Assembly (NCBI RefSeq): GCF_001620265.1 | Contig: NZ_CP012661.1 | Coordinates: forward strand, 558,001 to 622,000 | DNA length: 64,000 nucleotides | Direction: 5' to 3' | Source: Frigidibacter mobilis | GTDB lineage: Bacteria; Pseudomonadota; Alphaproteobacteria; Rhodobacterales; Rhodobacteraceae | Shown: positions 7,683 through 16,157 of the stretch, one piece after another | Position numbering within the stretch: position 1 is the stretch's first letter | Layout of the letters: every line of letters starts with the position of its first letter | Made by a program: the position numbers and the translations under genes | Notes under the pieces: model-generated | Databases searched by the model: none | Told to the model about the DNA's origin: nothing | The model's input: only the letters and a program-made list of their open reading frames with translations

Positions 7683-8429
7683 TCAGCTGCGGATATAGCG
7701 GAAGGCTGCCGAGGCGGCCCAGCCGGCGACCACCGCCAGCACCAGCGACAGCAGCCCGTAGATCAGCGGCTGTTCGCGCGACAGGGCAAAGAGCCAGCGC
7801 TCCAGCCCGACCTTGCGCACGTCGATCATGGTTTCGTGGCTGTCGATGACGGTGCCATTGCGGGTCAGCAGGATGCGGGTGCGATAGGCGCCCTCGGTCA
7901 GGTTCGCCGGCATGATGAACTGGGCGCGGAACAGGGTTTCCTCGGCCAGATCCACCCCGGTTTCATTGAGGATGTAGGAGCCTTCCTCGGTGCGGATGCG
8001 GATCAGCGCGTCGGTGAAGACGCCGGCATCCTCGACGCCGCTGCCCACGGCGCGGATGGCGCGGGGGATCGATACGGCATGGCGCAGGTCCTCTGTTTCG
8101 GTCAGCACCTCGCGCAGCGGGGCGGTGGCGGCGATGGCATAGAACGAGGGCGACCGGCTGACGGTGACCGCATCGGTATTGACCCAGATCCCGGCGACCC
8201 GGTCCTTGCGGCGCACGGTCACGGCCAACGGCGGGCCTTCGAGGGTGATGATGACCTGCAGCGGGCCCTCGGGCGCGGGGGCGTCGCGCTTGACGGCGCC
8301 GAAGACCAGGATGTCGGAGCCGGAAAAGCTGGCGGTGATGGCGATGCGGGTCTGGCTGAGGCCGGCGACGACCTCTTCGGCGCGCAGGGGCGCGGCGAAG
8401 AGCAGGAGAAGGGCAAGCAGGCGGATCAT
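7683..8429 (-). CDS. TIGR02186-family membrane-anchored periplasmic protein
   Basis: A 248-residue protein with an N-terminal signal peptide (MIRLLALLLLFAAPLRAEE), a ~200-residue extracytoplasmic domain and one C-terminal membrane helix (GLLSLVLAVVAGWAASAAF). This layout, and stretches such as SGSDILVFGAVKRDAP and GIWVNTDAV, fit the alphaproteobacterial TIGR02186 family, which regularly sits next to a TauE/SafE permease. The start codon overlaps the stop of that permease gene as ATGA, so the two are co-translated. The molecular role is unknown; an accessory of the permease is the natural inference. Confidence 0.8.
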   Translation of the reverse strand: MIRLLALLLLFAAPLRAEEVVAGLSQTRIAITASFSGSDILVFGAVKRDAPAPEGPLQVIITLEGPPLAVTVRRKDRVAGIWVNTDAVTVSRSPSFYAIAATAPLREVLTETEDLRHAVSIPRAIRAVGSGVEDAGVFTDALIRIRTEEGSYILNETGVDLAEETLFRAQFIMPANLTEGAYRTRILLTRNGTVIDSHETMIDVRKVGLERWLFALSREQPLIYGLLSLVLAVVAGWAASAAFRYIRS

Positions 8430-9346
8430 GCGCGGCCCTCCATCGAGATCGAGTAAAGCTCGCCCGGGTGCCACAGCAGGTCCAGCGCCAGCAGGGCACA
8501 GACGCCGAGCACCAGCAGCGCCAGCAGGATGCGCAGCTGCTCGGCCTTCAGCCGCGCGCCGATCTGGCTGCCGAACTGGGCACCGACGACGCCGCCCAGG
8601 ATCAGCAGCAGCGCCAGCATCATGTCGACCGACTGGTTGGTGACGGCGTGCATGACGGTGGTGAAAGCGGTGACGAATATGATCTGGAACAGCGAGGTGC
8701 CGATGACCACCTTGGTGGGCATTCCCAGCAGGTAGATCATCGCGGGCACCATGATGAAACCGCCGCCGACGCCCATGATTGCGGCGAGAACGCCGACCAG
8801 CATCCCGACCAGCAGCGGCGGGATCACGCTGATATAGAGGCCCGAGGTGCGGAACTTGATCTTCAGCGGCAGGCGGTGGACCAGCAGATGCTGGTGGCGG
8901 CGGGTGATCTTCCGGGCCGGCTGGCGGGCGCGCAGGATCGAGCGGAGCGATTCCTGGAACATCAGCAGCCCGACAAAGCCGAGGAAGATGACGTAGGAGA
9001 GCTGCACCGTCAGGTCGATCTGGCCGAGGGCGGAGAGGATGTTGAACACCCAGATGCCGAGGGCGGAGCCGATCAGGCCCCCGATCAGCAGCACCCAGCC
9101 CATTCGGAAATCGACCGTTCGCCTGCGGATATGCGCCAGCACGCCCGAGACCGAGGAGGCGACGACCTGGTTGGCGCCGGTGGCGACGGCGACGGTGGGC
9201 GGGACGCCGACGAAGAACAGCAGCGGCGTGATGAGGAAGCCGCCGCCCACGCCGAACATCCCGGACAGAAGCCCGACAATTCCGCCCAGGCCGAACAGCA
9301 GGAGGGCGTTTACCGAGACTTCGGCAATGGGCAGATAGATCTGCAT
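8426..9346 (-). CDS. Sulfite exporter TauE/SafE family permease
   Basis: A polytopic membrane protein of 306 residues with the two-fold TauE/SafE pattern: GLLSGMFGVGGGFLITPLL near residues 26-44 and LAAIMGVGGGFIMVPAMI in the second half, each beginning a four-helix repeat. The family exports or imports small sulfur or carbon anions (sulfite, sulfoacetate, taurine products); the substrate here cannot be read. The start MQIYLPIAEV at 9346 is preferred because the upstream extension is proline-rich and not membrane-like. It forms a two-gene operon with the TIGR02186 gene (4-bp overlap). Confidence 0.85.
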   Translation of the reverse strand: MQIYLPIAEVSVNALLLFGLGGIVGLLSGMFGVGGGFLITPLLFFVGVPPTVAVATGANQVVASSVSGVLAHIRRRTVDFRMGWVLLIGGLIGSALGIWVFNILSALGQIDLTVQLSYVIFLGFVGLLMFQESLRSILRARQPARKITRRHQHLLVHRLPLKIKFRTSGLYISVIPPLLVGMLVGVLAAIMGVGGGFIMVPAMIYLLGMPTKVVIGTSLFQIIFVTAFTTVMHAVTNQSVDMMLALLLILGGVVGAQFGSQIGARLKAEQLRILLALLVLGVCALLALDLLWHPGELYSISMEGRA

Positions 9347-9478
9347 GGGCTTGTCCGTCAGTGAAGGACGTTCCGGGTCAGTTCGCGGGCCTGGTCGATC
9401 CTCTGGCGTGGTCACTCCGGGGCCTGGCCAAGTCTTGGGCGCGGTTTGCGGCCATGTCAAACCGATGCTGCACAAGCA

Positions 9479-10291
9479 TCACGGCATGTTGCGCAGACAG
9501 CGCCGCAGCACCCGTTCCAGCTTGGCCGCGCCGAGCGGGGCCATCGCCTTGGTATGCTCGTGGCTGATCGCCTCATCGGACATGCCGGCGGCCATGTTGG
9601 TGATGACCGAGACCGCCGCGACGCGGAGGCCGAGGAATCGGGCCAGGATCACCTCGGGCACGGTGGACATGCCGACGGCATCGGCGCCGAGGATTCGGAG
9701 GGCGCGAATCTCGGCCGGGGTCTCGAAGGAGGGGCCGGAATACCAGGCATAGACGCCTTCGGGCAGGGCGATCCCCTCGGCCGCCGCCGCCGCGCGCAGG
9801 GCGGCGCGCAGGGCAGGGTCATGCGCCGCGGTCATCGGCACGAAACGGGCGTCCGAAGGCTCGCCGATCAGCGGGTTCAGGCCCGAGAAGTTGATATGGT
9901 CCGACAGCAGCATCAGCGCGCCGGGGGGCGTGGTCGGCACCAGAGAGCCGGCGGCGTTGGTCAGCAGCAGGCTTTCGGCGCCAAGCGCCTTGAGCAGTTC
10001 CAGCGGCAGGCGCATGGCGGAGGGGTTGCCGGTCTCGTAGTAATGCGCCCGGCCGCCGAAGACGGCGACGCGCTGGCCCTCAAGCTCGCCGATCACCAGT
10101 TGGGGGTTGTGGCCCGAGACGCCGGCATGGGGAAAGCCCGGCAGGTCGGCATAGTCGATGGCGGTGCCCTGCACCGCGCCCGCGAGGTGCCCGAGGCCAG
10201 AGCCGAGGATCAGCCCGACCTTCACGGGTTCGGTTCCGGCAAGGGCATGGACCCGGGCGGCGAGCGCCGAGACGGTTGCGAGTGCGGTCAT
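9479..10291 (-). CDS. punA: Purine-nucleoside phosphorylase
   Basis: A trimeric-type purine-nucleoside phosphorylase, 270 residues, cleaving inosine, guanosine and related nucleosides with phosphate to base and ribose-1-phosphate. Family signatures: phosphate-binding GSGLG (about 30-34), GRAHYYE, LTNAAGSL, WYSGPSFETPAEIR with the base-site Glu, and the MSTVPE/ITNMAAG region. It is the last gene of the BMP nucleoside transporter operon, its ATG abutting the preceding permease stop, so imported nucleosides are split at once. Cytosolic. The symbol follows common usage for this type (deoD is the hexameric type). Confidence 0.9.
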   Translation of the reverse strand: MTALATVSALAARVHALAGTEPVKVGLILGSGLGHLAGAVQGTAIDYADLPGFPHAGVSGHNPQLVIGELEGQRVAVFGGRAHYYETGNPSAMRLPLELLKALGAESLLLTNAAGSLVPTTPPGALMLLSDHINFSGLNPLIGEPSDARFVPMTAAHDPALRAALRAAAAAEGIALPEGVYAWYSGPSFETPAEIRALRILGADAVGMSTVPEVILARFLGLRVAAVSVITNMAAGMSDEAISHEHTKAMAPLGAAKLERVLRRCLRNMP

Positions 10292-11257
10292 TCAGCGTTC
10301 CTTGACATAGGCCGCGCCCCCGGCCCGCGGCGGCGTCGCCTTGCCGATGAAGCCGGCCAGGATCACCACGGTCAGGATATAGGGCAGGGCCTGCATGAAT
10401 TGCACCGGCAGCACGACGCCGCCGAGGTCGATGTTCTGGTAGCGGTTGGCGATGGCCTCCAAGAGGCCGAACAGCATGGTCGCGCCAAGCGCCGGCACCG
10501 GACGCCATTTGGCGAAGATCAGCGCGGCAAGGGCGATATAGCCGCGCCCGGCGGTCATCTCCTTGACGAAGCCGGCCGAAAGGCCGGTGGCGAGATAGGC
10601 CCCGGCGAGGCCGGTCAGCAGCCCGCAGATCATCACCGCCGTGTAGCGCAGGCGCAGGACCGAGATGCCGGCGGTATCGACGGCGGCCGGATTCTCGCCC
10701 ACCGCGCGCAGGCGCAGGCCGAACCGGGTGCGGTAGAGCAGCCACCAGGACAGCGGCACCGCGGCAAGGGCGACATAGACGAGGATGGTATGGCCCGAGA
10801 TCAGTTCGTAATAGACCGGGCCGATCACCGGCACCTCACGCAGGCTCTCGGCAAAGGGCAGGGTGATGGGGCCGAAACGGCCATTGCCGGTGAGGGAGGG
10901 CGTGCGTCCGCCAAGCTGGAACCACTTCTGCCCGATCAGCACCGTCAGACCCGAGGCCAGGAAGTTGATCGCCACGCCGGAGATGAGCTGGTTGCCGCGG
11001 AAGGTGATCGAGGCGGCGCCGTGGATCGCCGAAAGCAGCAAGGACGACAGCACCCCCGCCGTCAGCCCCAGCCAGACCGAGCCGGTGACGGCGGCGACGG
11101 CGCCCGAGAAGAAGGCCGCCATCAGCATCTTGCCTTCCAGCCCGATGTCGAAGATGCCCGCACGCTCGGAAAAGAGGCCGGCGAGGCAGGCGAGAAGCAG
11201 CGGCGTGCCGAGGCGGACGGTGGAATCGAGGATCTGGAGCAGGGTTGCAAGATCCAT
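10292..11257 (-). CDS. Nucleoside ABC transporter permease (NupQ-like)
   Basis: A 321-residue inner-membrane permease of the BPD_transp_2 (LivH/YufQ-type) class. It has eight or more hydrophobic segments and the family stretch SERAGIFDIGLEGKMLMAAF near the N-terminus, where the 'NxGxEG' element contacts the ATPase. It pairs with the permease encoded directly upstream; the start and stop codons share one base (TGATG). The transporter belongs to the BMP family, whose characterised members carry nucleosides, and the downstream purine-nucleoside phosphorylase supports that substrate. The start at 11257 is set by this overlap. Confidence 0.85.
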   Translation of the reverse strand: MDLATLLQILDSTVRLGTPLLLACLAGLFSERAGIFDIGLEGKMLMAAFFSGAVAAVTGSVWLGLTAGVLSSLLLSAIHGAASITFRGNQLISGVAINFLASGLTVLIGQKWFQLGGRTPSLTGNGRFGPITLPFAESLREVPVIGPVYYELISGHTILVYVALAAVPLSWWLLYRTRFGLRLRAVGENPAAVDTAGISVLRLRYTAVMICGLLTGLAGAYLATGLSAGFVKEMTAGRGYIALAALIFAKWRPVPALGATMLFGLLEAIANRYQNIDLGGVVLPVQFMQALPYILTVVILAGFIGKATPPRAGGAAYVKER

Positions 11258-12345
11258 CAGCGCGCCCCCCTGCCTGCGAACAGCCGTTCCACCGGGGCGC
11301 GGACCATGTTGTCGAGCGCGCCGGTGAACAGGATCACCAGCGCCTGGATGACGGTAATCAGCTCTCGCGGGATGGTGGTCCACAGCGCCAGCTCGCCGCC
11401 GCCCTGATAGAGGAAGCCGAAGAGCAGCGAGGCCAGCAGCACCCCGAACGGGTGGCTGCGGCCCATCAGCGCCACGGCGATGCCGATGAAACCCGCGCCC
11501 TCGACCGCGTTCAGGACCAGCCGTTCCGCCTCGCCCATCACGTTGTTCACCGCCATCATCCCGGCAAGGCCGCCCGAGATCAGCATGGCATACATGGTGA
11601 TGCGCACCGGGCTGATCCCGGCATAGACGGCGGCGGGCTCGGACTTGCCGAAGGCGCGGATCTGGTAGCCCAGCCGGGTTTTCCAGATGATCGCCCAGAC
11701 GCCGAGGCAGCACAGCAGCGCCAGGAACAGCGACACGTTGGCGGGGGTGTTGCGGCCCCAGACGAAGCCGAGCCCGGCGGCCATGTCATTGAGCGTCGGC
11801 AGGGCCGCGCCTTCGGGGAAGCGGGCCGAGGCCGGGTCCATGCTGCCGACCGGGCGCAGGACGTTCACCAGGAGGTAGTTCAGCAGCGAGAAGGCGATGA
11901 AGTTGAACATGATGGTGGTGATGACGATATGGCTGCCGCGCTTGGCCTGCAGCCAGGCCGGGATCGCCGCCCAGGCCGCGCCGAAGGCCGCGGCGCCCAG
12001 GCTGGCGGCCAGCAGCGCGAGGCTCCAATGCGGCCAGGGCAGCGCCAGGCAGACCATCGCCACGCCAAGGCCGCCAAGGGTCGCCTGACCCTCGCCGCCG
12101 ATGTTGAAGAGGCCGGCATGGTTCGCCACCGCCACGGCAAGGCCGGTGAAGATGAAGCTGGTGGCGTAGTAGAGCGTGAAGCCCCAGCCATAGGAGGAGC
12201 CGAGCGCGCCGCTGACCATGATCTTCAGCGCGGTCCAGGGATTCTCGCCGATGGCGAGGATCACGAGGCCCGAGATGGCGAAGGCGATCACCAGGTTCAG
12301 CAGCGGGATCAGGGCGACATCGGCCCATCTTGGCATCTTGGTCAT
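11257..12345 (-). CDS. Nucleoside ABC transporter permease (NupP-like)
   Basis: A 362-residue multi-span permease, the larger partner of the pair. It has the diagnostic HAGLFNIGGEGQATLGGLG stretch around residue 80 (the GxEGQ coupling element) and a long series of hydrophobic helices. With the second permease it forms the channel of a BMP-type nucleoside importer. It overlaps the ATPase gene by 4 bp (ATGA) and the next permease by 1 bp, so the whole operon is translationally coupled. Inner membrane. Confidence 0.85.
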   Translation of the reverse strand: MTKMPRWADVALIPLLNLVIAFAISGLVILAIGENPWTALKIMVSGALGSSYGWGFTLYYATSFIFTGLAVAVANHAGLFNIGGEGQATLGGLGVAMVCLALPWPHWSLALLAASLGAAAFGAAWAAIPAWLQAKRGSHIVITTIMFNFIAFSLLNYLLVNVLRPVGSMDPASARFPEGAALPTLNDMAAGLGFVWGRNTPANVSLFLALLCCLGVWAIIWKTRLGYQIRAFGKSEPAAVYAGISPVRITMYAMLISGGLAGMMAVNNVMGEAERLVLNAVEGAGFIGIAVALMGRSHPFGVLLASLLFGFLYQGGGELALWTTIPRELITVIQALVILFTGALDNMVRAPVERLFAGRGAR

Positions 12346-13895
12346 GCTACCCCCGCCATCAGCAGGCCCAGTTCCCGCTCGTTGGTTTCTGCCGGAAGCC
12401 GCTCGCCCATGATGCGCCCGTCGAACATCACCGCGATGCGGTCGGATAGCGACAGGATCTCGTCAAGCTCGACCGAGACCAGCAGCACCGCCTTGCCGGC
12501 GTCGCGCAGGGCGACGATCTGCTTGTGGATGAACTCGATGGCGCCGATATCGACGCCGCGGGTGGGCTGGCCGACCAGCAAGAGGTCCGGGTTGCGCTCG
12601 ATCTCGCGCGCCAGGACGATCTTCTGCTGGTTGCCGCCCGAGAAGTTCTTGGCGGCCAGGGTCGGGATCGGCGGGCGCACGTCGAAGCGCTCCATCTTTT
12701 CGGCGGTGGCGGCCATCAGCGCGGCATTGTCCATCAGGAGGGCGTTCTTCTGGTATTCGGGGGCGTGGTGATAGCCGAAGGCCACATTCTCCCACGCGGT
12801 GAAATCCATGATGAGGCCGAGATGCTGGCGATCCTCGGGCACATGGGCGATGCCGCTGGCGCGGCTGGTCTGGCCATCGGCGCTGCGGCCGGTCAGGTCG
12901 ATCTCCGTGCCGTTGAGCGTGATTCGCCCGGCGCCGCGACCGAAGCCGCCGAGGATCTTCAGGAGTTCGGACTGGCCGTTGCCGGCGACGCCCGCGATGC
13001 CGAGGATCTCTCCGGCGCGGATCTGCAGCGAGATGCCCTTAAGCCGTTCCACCCCGTCCTCGTCAACCATGCGCAGGTCTTCGACCGAGAGCACGACCTT
13101 GCCCGGATTGGCCGGTCCCTTGGGGACATGCAGCAGCACCTTGCGGCCCACCATCAGCTCGGCCAGCTGCTCGGGGCTGGTGTCGGCGGTGGTCACCGTC
13201 GCCGTCATCTCGCCGCGGCGCATGACGCTGACGGTGTCGGTGATCTCCATGATCTCGCGCAGCTTGTGGGTGATGAGGATCACGGTCTTGCCCTGATCGC
13301 GCAGGCCGCGGAGGATGCGGAACAGGTGGTCCGCCTCGGCCGGGGTCAGCACGCCGGTGGGCTCGTCCAGGATCAGGATATCGGCCTGGCGGTAGAGCGC
13401 CTTGAGGATCTCCACCCGCTGCTGGTGGCCGACGGACAGCTCCTCGACCACGGCGTCGGGGTCCACCTCCAGCTCGTAATCCCGGGCGAGCTGCTGCAGG
13501 CTGGCGCGCGCCTTGGCCAGGCTGGGGCGCAGCAGGGCGCCGTCCTCGGCCCCCAGCACGACATTTTCCAGCACGGTGAAGTTCTGCACCAGCTTGAAAT
13601 GCTGGAACACCATGCCGATCCCGGCGCGGATCGCGGCCTGGCTGTCGGGGATCTGCACCGGGGTGCCGCCGATCAGGATTTCCCCGGCATCGGCCTTGTA
13701 GAAGCCGTAGAGGATCGACATCAGCGTCGATTTCCCGGCGCCGTTCTCGCCGATGATGCCGTGGATGGTGCCGGGCATCACCCGGATCGAGATGTCCTTG
13801 TTGGCCTGCACCGGCCCGAAGGCCTTGGAGATGCCCCGGAGTTCAATGGCAGGAGCGGCAGTTGCCTGCCGCCCCAAGGGTTGCGCCTGCGCCAT
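12342..13895 (-). CDS. Nucleoside ABC transporter ATP-binding protein (NupO-like, double ATPase)
   Basis: A 517-residue protein with two ABC ATPase modules in tandem, as in the RbsA/YufO class. The N-terminal module has Walker A GENGAGKST, signature LSVGHQQRVEILKAL and Walker B ILILDEPT. The C-terminal module has a degenerate Walker A (GVAGNGQSE), signature FSGGNQQKIVLAREI and a Walker-B-like DLLLVGQPT. It would power import of nucleosides together with the two permeases that follow. The start (MAQAQPL) lies 3 bp after the stop of the binding-protein gene. Confidence 0.88.
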   Translation of the reverse strand: MAQAQPLGRQATAAPAIELRGISKAFGPVQANKDISIRVMPGTIHGIIGENGAGKSTLMSILYGFYKADAGEILIGGTPVQIPDSQAAIRAGIGMVFQHFKLVQNFTVLENVVLGAEDGALLRPSLAKARASLQQLARDYELEVDPDAVVEELSVGHQQRVEILKALYRQADILILDEPTGVLTPAEADHLFRILRGLRDQGKTVILITHKLREIMEITDTVSVMRRGEMTATVTTADTSPEQLAELMVGRKVLLHVPKGPANPGKVVLSVEDLRMVDEDGVERLKGISLQIRAGEILGIAGVAGNGQSELLKILGGFGRGAGRITLNGTEIDLTGRSADGQTSRASGIAHVPEDRQHLGLIMDFTAWENVAFGYHHAPEYQKNALLMDNAALMAATAEKMERFDVRPPIPTLAAKNFSGGNQQKIVLAREIERNPDLLLVGQPTRGVDIGAIEFIHKQIVALRDAGKAVLLVSVELDEILSLSDRIAVMFDGRIMGERLPAETNERELGLLMAGVA

Positions 13896-13898
13896 CGG

Positions 13899-14888
13899 TT
13901 ACTGCACAGGGCAGGTGTTGTCGGCCATGTAGTCATGCACGGCGATCTCGCCCGAGGCGATCTTGGCGGTGGCCTCGTCCACGGCGGCCTTCATCTCGGG
14001 GGTAATCAACGCCGCGTTATGCTCGTCGAGCGCATAGCCCACGCCTTCCGAGGCGAGATCCATCACGGTGAGGCCCGGCTCCAGCGCCTCGCCATCGACG
14101 AAGGCTTCATAGACCGAGTTGTCCACGCGCTTGACCATCGAGGTCAGCACCTTGCCGGGGAACATGTGGTTCTGGTTGCTGTCGACGCCGATCGACAGGA
14201 TGCCCTGGTCCGCTGCCGCCTGCAGCACGCCGATGCCGGTGCCGCCCGCCGCCGCATAGATCACGTCGGCGCCCTGCGAGTGCTGCGAGATGGCCAGTTC
14301 GCTGCCCTTCACCGGGTCGTTCCAGGCGGCCGGGGTGGTGCCGGTCATGTTCTGGATCACGGTCGCGTCGGGGTTCGCCGCCTTGACGCCCTGCACATAG
14401 CCGCAGGCGAACTTGCGGATCAGCGGGATGTCCATGCCGCCGATGAAGCCGACGGTGCCGGTCTTGGAGGCCATCGCCGCCAGCATCCCGACAAGGTAGG
14501 AACCCTGTTCCTCGGTGAAGACCACCGATTTCACGTTGGGCTGTTCCACCACCATGTCGATGATGGCGAACTTGGTGTCGGGATAGTCGGGGGCGACGGT
14601 GTTGAGCACATCGCCAAAGGCAAAGCCGGTCATCACGATCGGGTTCGATCCGGCCTCGGCCAGGCGGCGCAGGGCCTGTTCGCGCTGCGCTTCGGACTGC
14701 ATTTCCAGTTCCTTGAAGCTGCCGCCGGTCTCGTCTGCCCAACGCTTGGCGCCGTTGAAGGCGGCCTCGTTGAAGGATTTGTCGAACTTGCCGCCAAGGT
14801 CATAGATGATCGCCGGGTCCGCCAGCGCCGCGCCGGTGGTCAGCGCCAGCGCTCCGGCGGCGCCAAGGAAATGGGTCATCAGGCTCAT
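13899..14888 (-). CDS. BMP-family nucleoside-binding protein
   Basis: A substrate-binding protein of the BMP/Med/PnrA family, 329 residues, with a Sec signal peptide (cleaved after ...GAALA, about residue 24). The mature N-terminus IIYDLGGKFDKSFNEAAFNG is the typical family opening, and GFIGGMDIPLIRKF and YAAAGGTGIGVLQAA follow. It binds nucleosides in the periplasm for the permeases encoded downstream. GGGAG lies 5-9 bp upstream of the chosen ATG. As first gene of a five-gene overlapping operon, it probably sets the expression level; see the inverted repeat at 14965-15016. Confidence 0.88.
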   Translation of the reverse strand: MSLMTHFLGAAGALALTTGAALADPAIIYDLGGKFDKSFNEAAFNGAKRWADETGGSFKELEMQSEAQREQALRRLAEAGSNPIVMTGFAFGDVLNTVAPDYPDTKFAIIDMVVEQPNVKSVVFTEEQGSYLVGMLAAMASKTGTVGFIGGMDIPLIRKFACGYVQGVKAANPDATVIQNMTGTTPAAWNDPVKGSELAISQHSQGADVIYAAAGGTGIGVLQAAADQGILSIGVDSNQNHMFPGKVLTSMVKRVDNSVYEAFVDGEALEPGLTVMDLASEGVGYALDEHNAALITPEMKAAVDEATAKIASGEIAVHDYMADNTCPVQ

Positions 14889-14964
14889 GGAAAACTCCCG
14901 GTTGTATCGGGGCCCGGCATGCATCTGGCCGGCCCGCTGTTCAAGACGTGATCTCTTGCGGATC

Positions 14965-15016
14965 TGCCGCGAATTAGGGCCGGGTTCGAGAAACTGGTCA
15001 ATAGCAATTCGCGGCA
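14965..15016 (-). promoter_or_regulatory. Candidate promoter and operator of the nucleoside-uptake operon
   Basis: An 11-bp perfect inverted repeat, TGCCGCGAATT (14965-14975) and AATTCGCGGCA (15006-15016), brackets a promoter-like pair on the minus strand: TTGACC (15001-14996) and TAATTC (14976-14971), although the 19-bp spacer is longer than optimal. Arms repeated about four helical turns apart suggest a dimeric repressor binding both half-sites. It lies 77-128 bp before the BMP gene start. Inference only. Confidence 0.4.
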
Positions 15017-15064
15017 TCTGTCCCGGCTCTCAAGGACTTGTCCGTTTACGCGGCGTCCGGGCGC

Positions 15065-15487
15065 TCACGGCTGCGCATCAATCGCGCGCGTCATCACAAG
15101 CGCGTCGGTGGCGCCGCCGCCCGGAAGCCGGTAGTAGCCGCGCCGCCGCCCGGCCTGCGCAAAGCCTGCCGTCGCGTAAAGCGCGATGGCGGCCAGATTG
15201 TCCTCGGCCACCTCCAGGAACGCGGCTTCGGCGCCGCGCCCGGCGGCCTCGGCCAGGAACTGCGCGACCAGCCGCGAGCCGGTGCCTGCGCGGCGGGCGC
15301 CGGGGTCGACGGCAAGGGTCAGCAGCTCCGCCTCGCCGGCCAGCGCGCGGCCCAGCAGGAAGCCGGCGGGCGCTGGCAGCAGGAAGGCGTCGGGGCGGGC
15401 CAGCAGCCCGGCGAACTCTGCCGCGCTCCAGGGCCGCGGCACTGTGAAGCAGGCGGCGTGAAGGGCGGCCAGCGCCTCGGGGCTCAT
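15065..15487 (-). CDS. rimI: Ribosomal protein S18-alanine N-acetyltransferase (RimI)
   Basis: A GNAT-fold acetyltransferase of 140 residues. The acetyl-CoA loop is seen in GARRAGTGSRLV (motif A, R/QxxGxG/A-like), followed by AAFLEVAEDNLAAIALYATAGF, the conserved RimI-type motif B. It acetylates the N-terminal alanine of ribosomal protein S18. Identity is supported by its position: the ATG overlaps the stop of tsaB by 4 bp, the usual tsaB-rimI order. Cytosolic; intact. Confidence 0.88.
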   Translation of the reverse strand: MSPEALAALHAACFTVPRPWSAAEFAGLLARPDAFLLPAPAGFLLGRALAGEAELLTLAVDPGARRAGTGSRLVAQFLAEAAGRGAEAAFLEVAEDNLAAIALYATAGFAQAGRRRGYYRLPGGGATDALVMTRAIDAQP

Positions 15488-16140
15488 GGCAGCAGCACCG
15501 GCGGCGGGTCGGCGGCAGGGGCGGCATCGGCGCTGCGCAGATACATCGGTGCGGGGCGGGAATGGGGGGCGCCGGTGGCAAGGCGGGCCGCCGCGATGCG
15601 GGCGAGGGAGTCGGCGAGGGACAGGGCGGGGGGCAGCGCGTGCAGATCCGGGCGCAGGGCTTGCAGGACGTCGGCGCCGTCGCCGACCAGGGCGAGGCCC
15701 TGCGGCAGGTCCGCCGCCAGCGCCTCGGCCGCCATCAGCCGCGGTTCCGCAGGCCCGGCGCCAAAGCCCTGGGCATAGACCTCGCCGCGCCGCGCATCCG
15801 TCACCGCCAGCACGGGGCGCGGCAGGTCCAGTGCCAGCGCCTCCAGCGTGCCGATACCGAGCGCGGGGAGGCGCAGCGACAGCGCCAGCCCGCGCGCGGC
15901 GGCCACGGAAATGCGGATGCCGGTGAAGTTGCCCGGGCCGATTCCCACGGCAAGGGCGTCCAGATCGCGCCAGCCCGCGCCAGCCCCGGCCAGCAGCTCC
16001 TCCAGCAGCGGCATCAGCCGTTCGGCCTGGCCCTTGGCCATCGGCTCGGCCCGGGCGGCCAGCAGCACATCGCCGCGCAGCAAAGCGGCCGCGCAATGCG
16101 CGGCCGATGTGTCGAAGGCGAGGATCAGCTTGCCGGTCAA
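15484..16140 (-). CDS. tsaB: tRNA N6-threonylcarbamoyladenosine biosynthesis protein TsaB
   Basis: A 218-residue protein of the ASKHA fold. It opens with LAFDTSAAHCAAALL, the TsaB phosphate-1-like motif, and contains VGIGPGNFTGIRISVAAARGLA, the family hallmark. It is a structural partner of TsaD/TsaE in making t6A37 on ANN-decoding tRNAs. The start MTGKLILAFD is at the natural domain edge. It is followed by rimI (4-bp overlap) and preceded by the NifU-type gene with a 17-bp gap, suggesting one transcript. Confidence 0.92.
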   Translation of the reverse strand: MTGKLILAFDTSAAHCAAALLRGDVLLAARAEPMAKGQAERLMPLLEELLAGAGAGWRDLDALAVGIGPGNFTGIRISVAAARGLALSLRLPALGIGTLEALALDLPRPVLAVTDARRGEVYAQGFGAGPAEPRLMAAEALAADLPQGLALVGDGADVLQALRPDLHALPPALSLADSLARIAAARLATGAPHSRPAPMYLRSADAAPAADPPPVLLP

Positions 16141-16157
16141 CGCTTGGGCGCCAGGGC

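Noticed and set aside
9446..11407. A 653-codon plus-strand open frame over punA and a permease gene
   Set aside because: Mirror of well-supported minus-strand genes; repetitive Gly/Gln/Asp/His composition typical of antisense shadows.
12525..14951. An 808-codon plus-strand open frame over the nucleoside ATPase and binding protein
   Set aside because: Antisense shadow of two firmly identified transporter genes.
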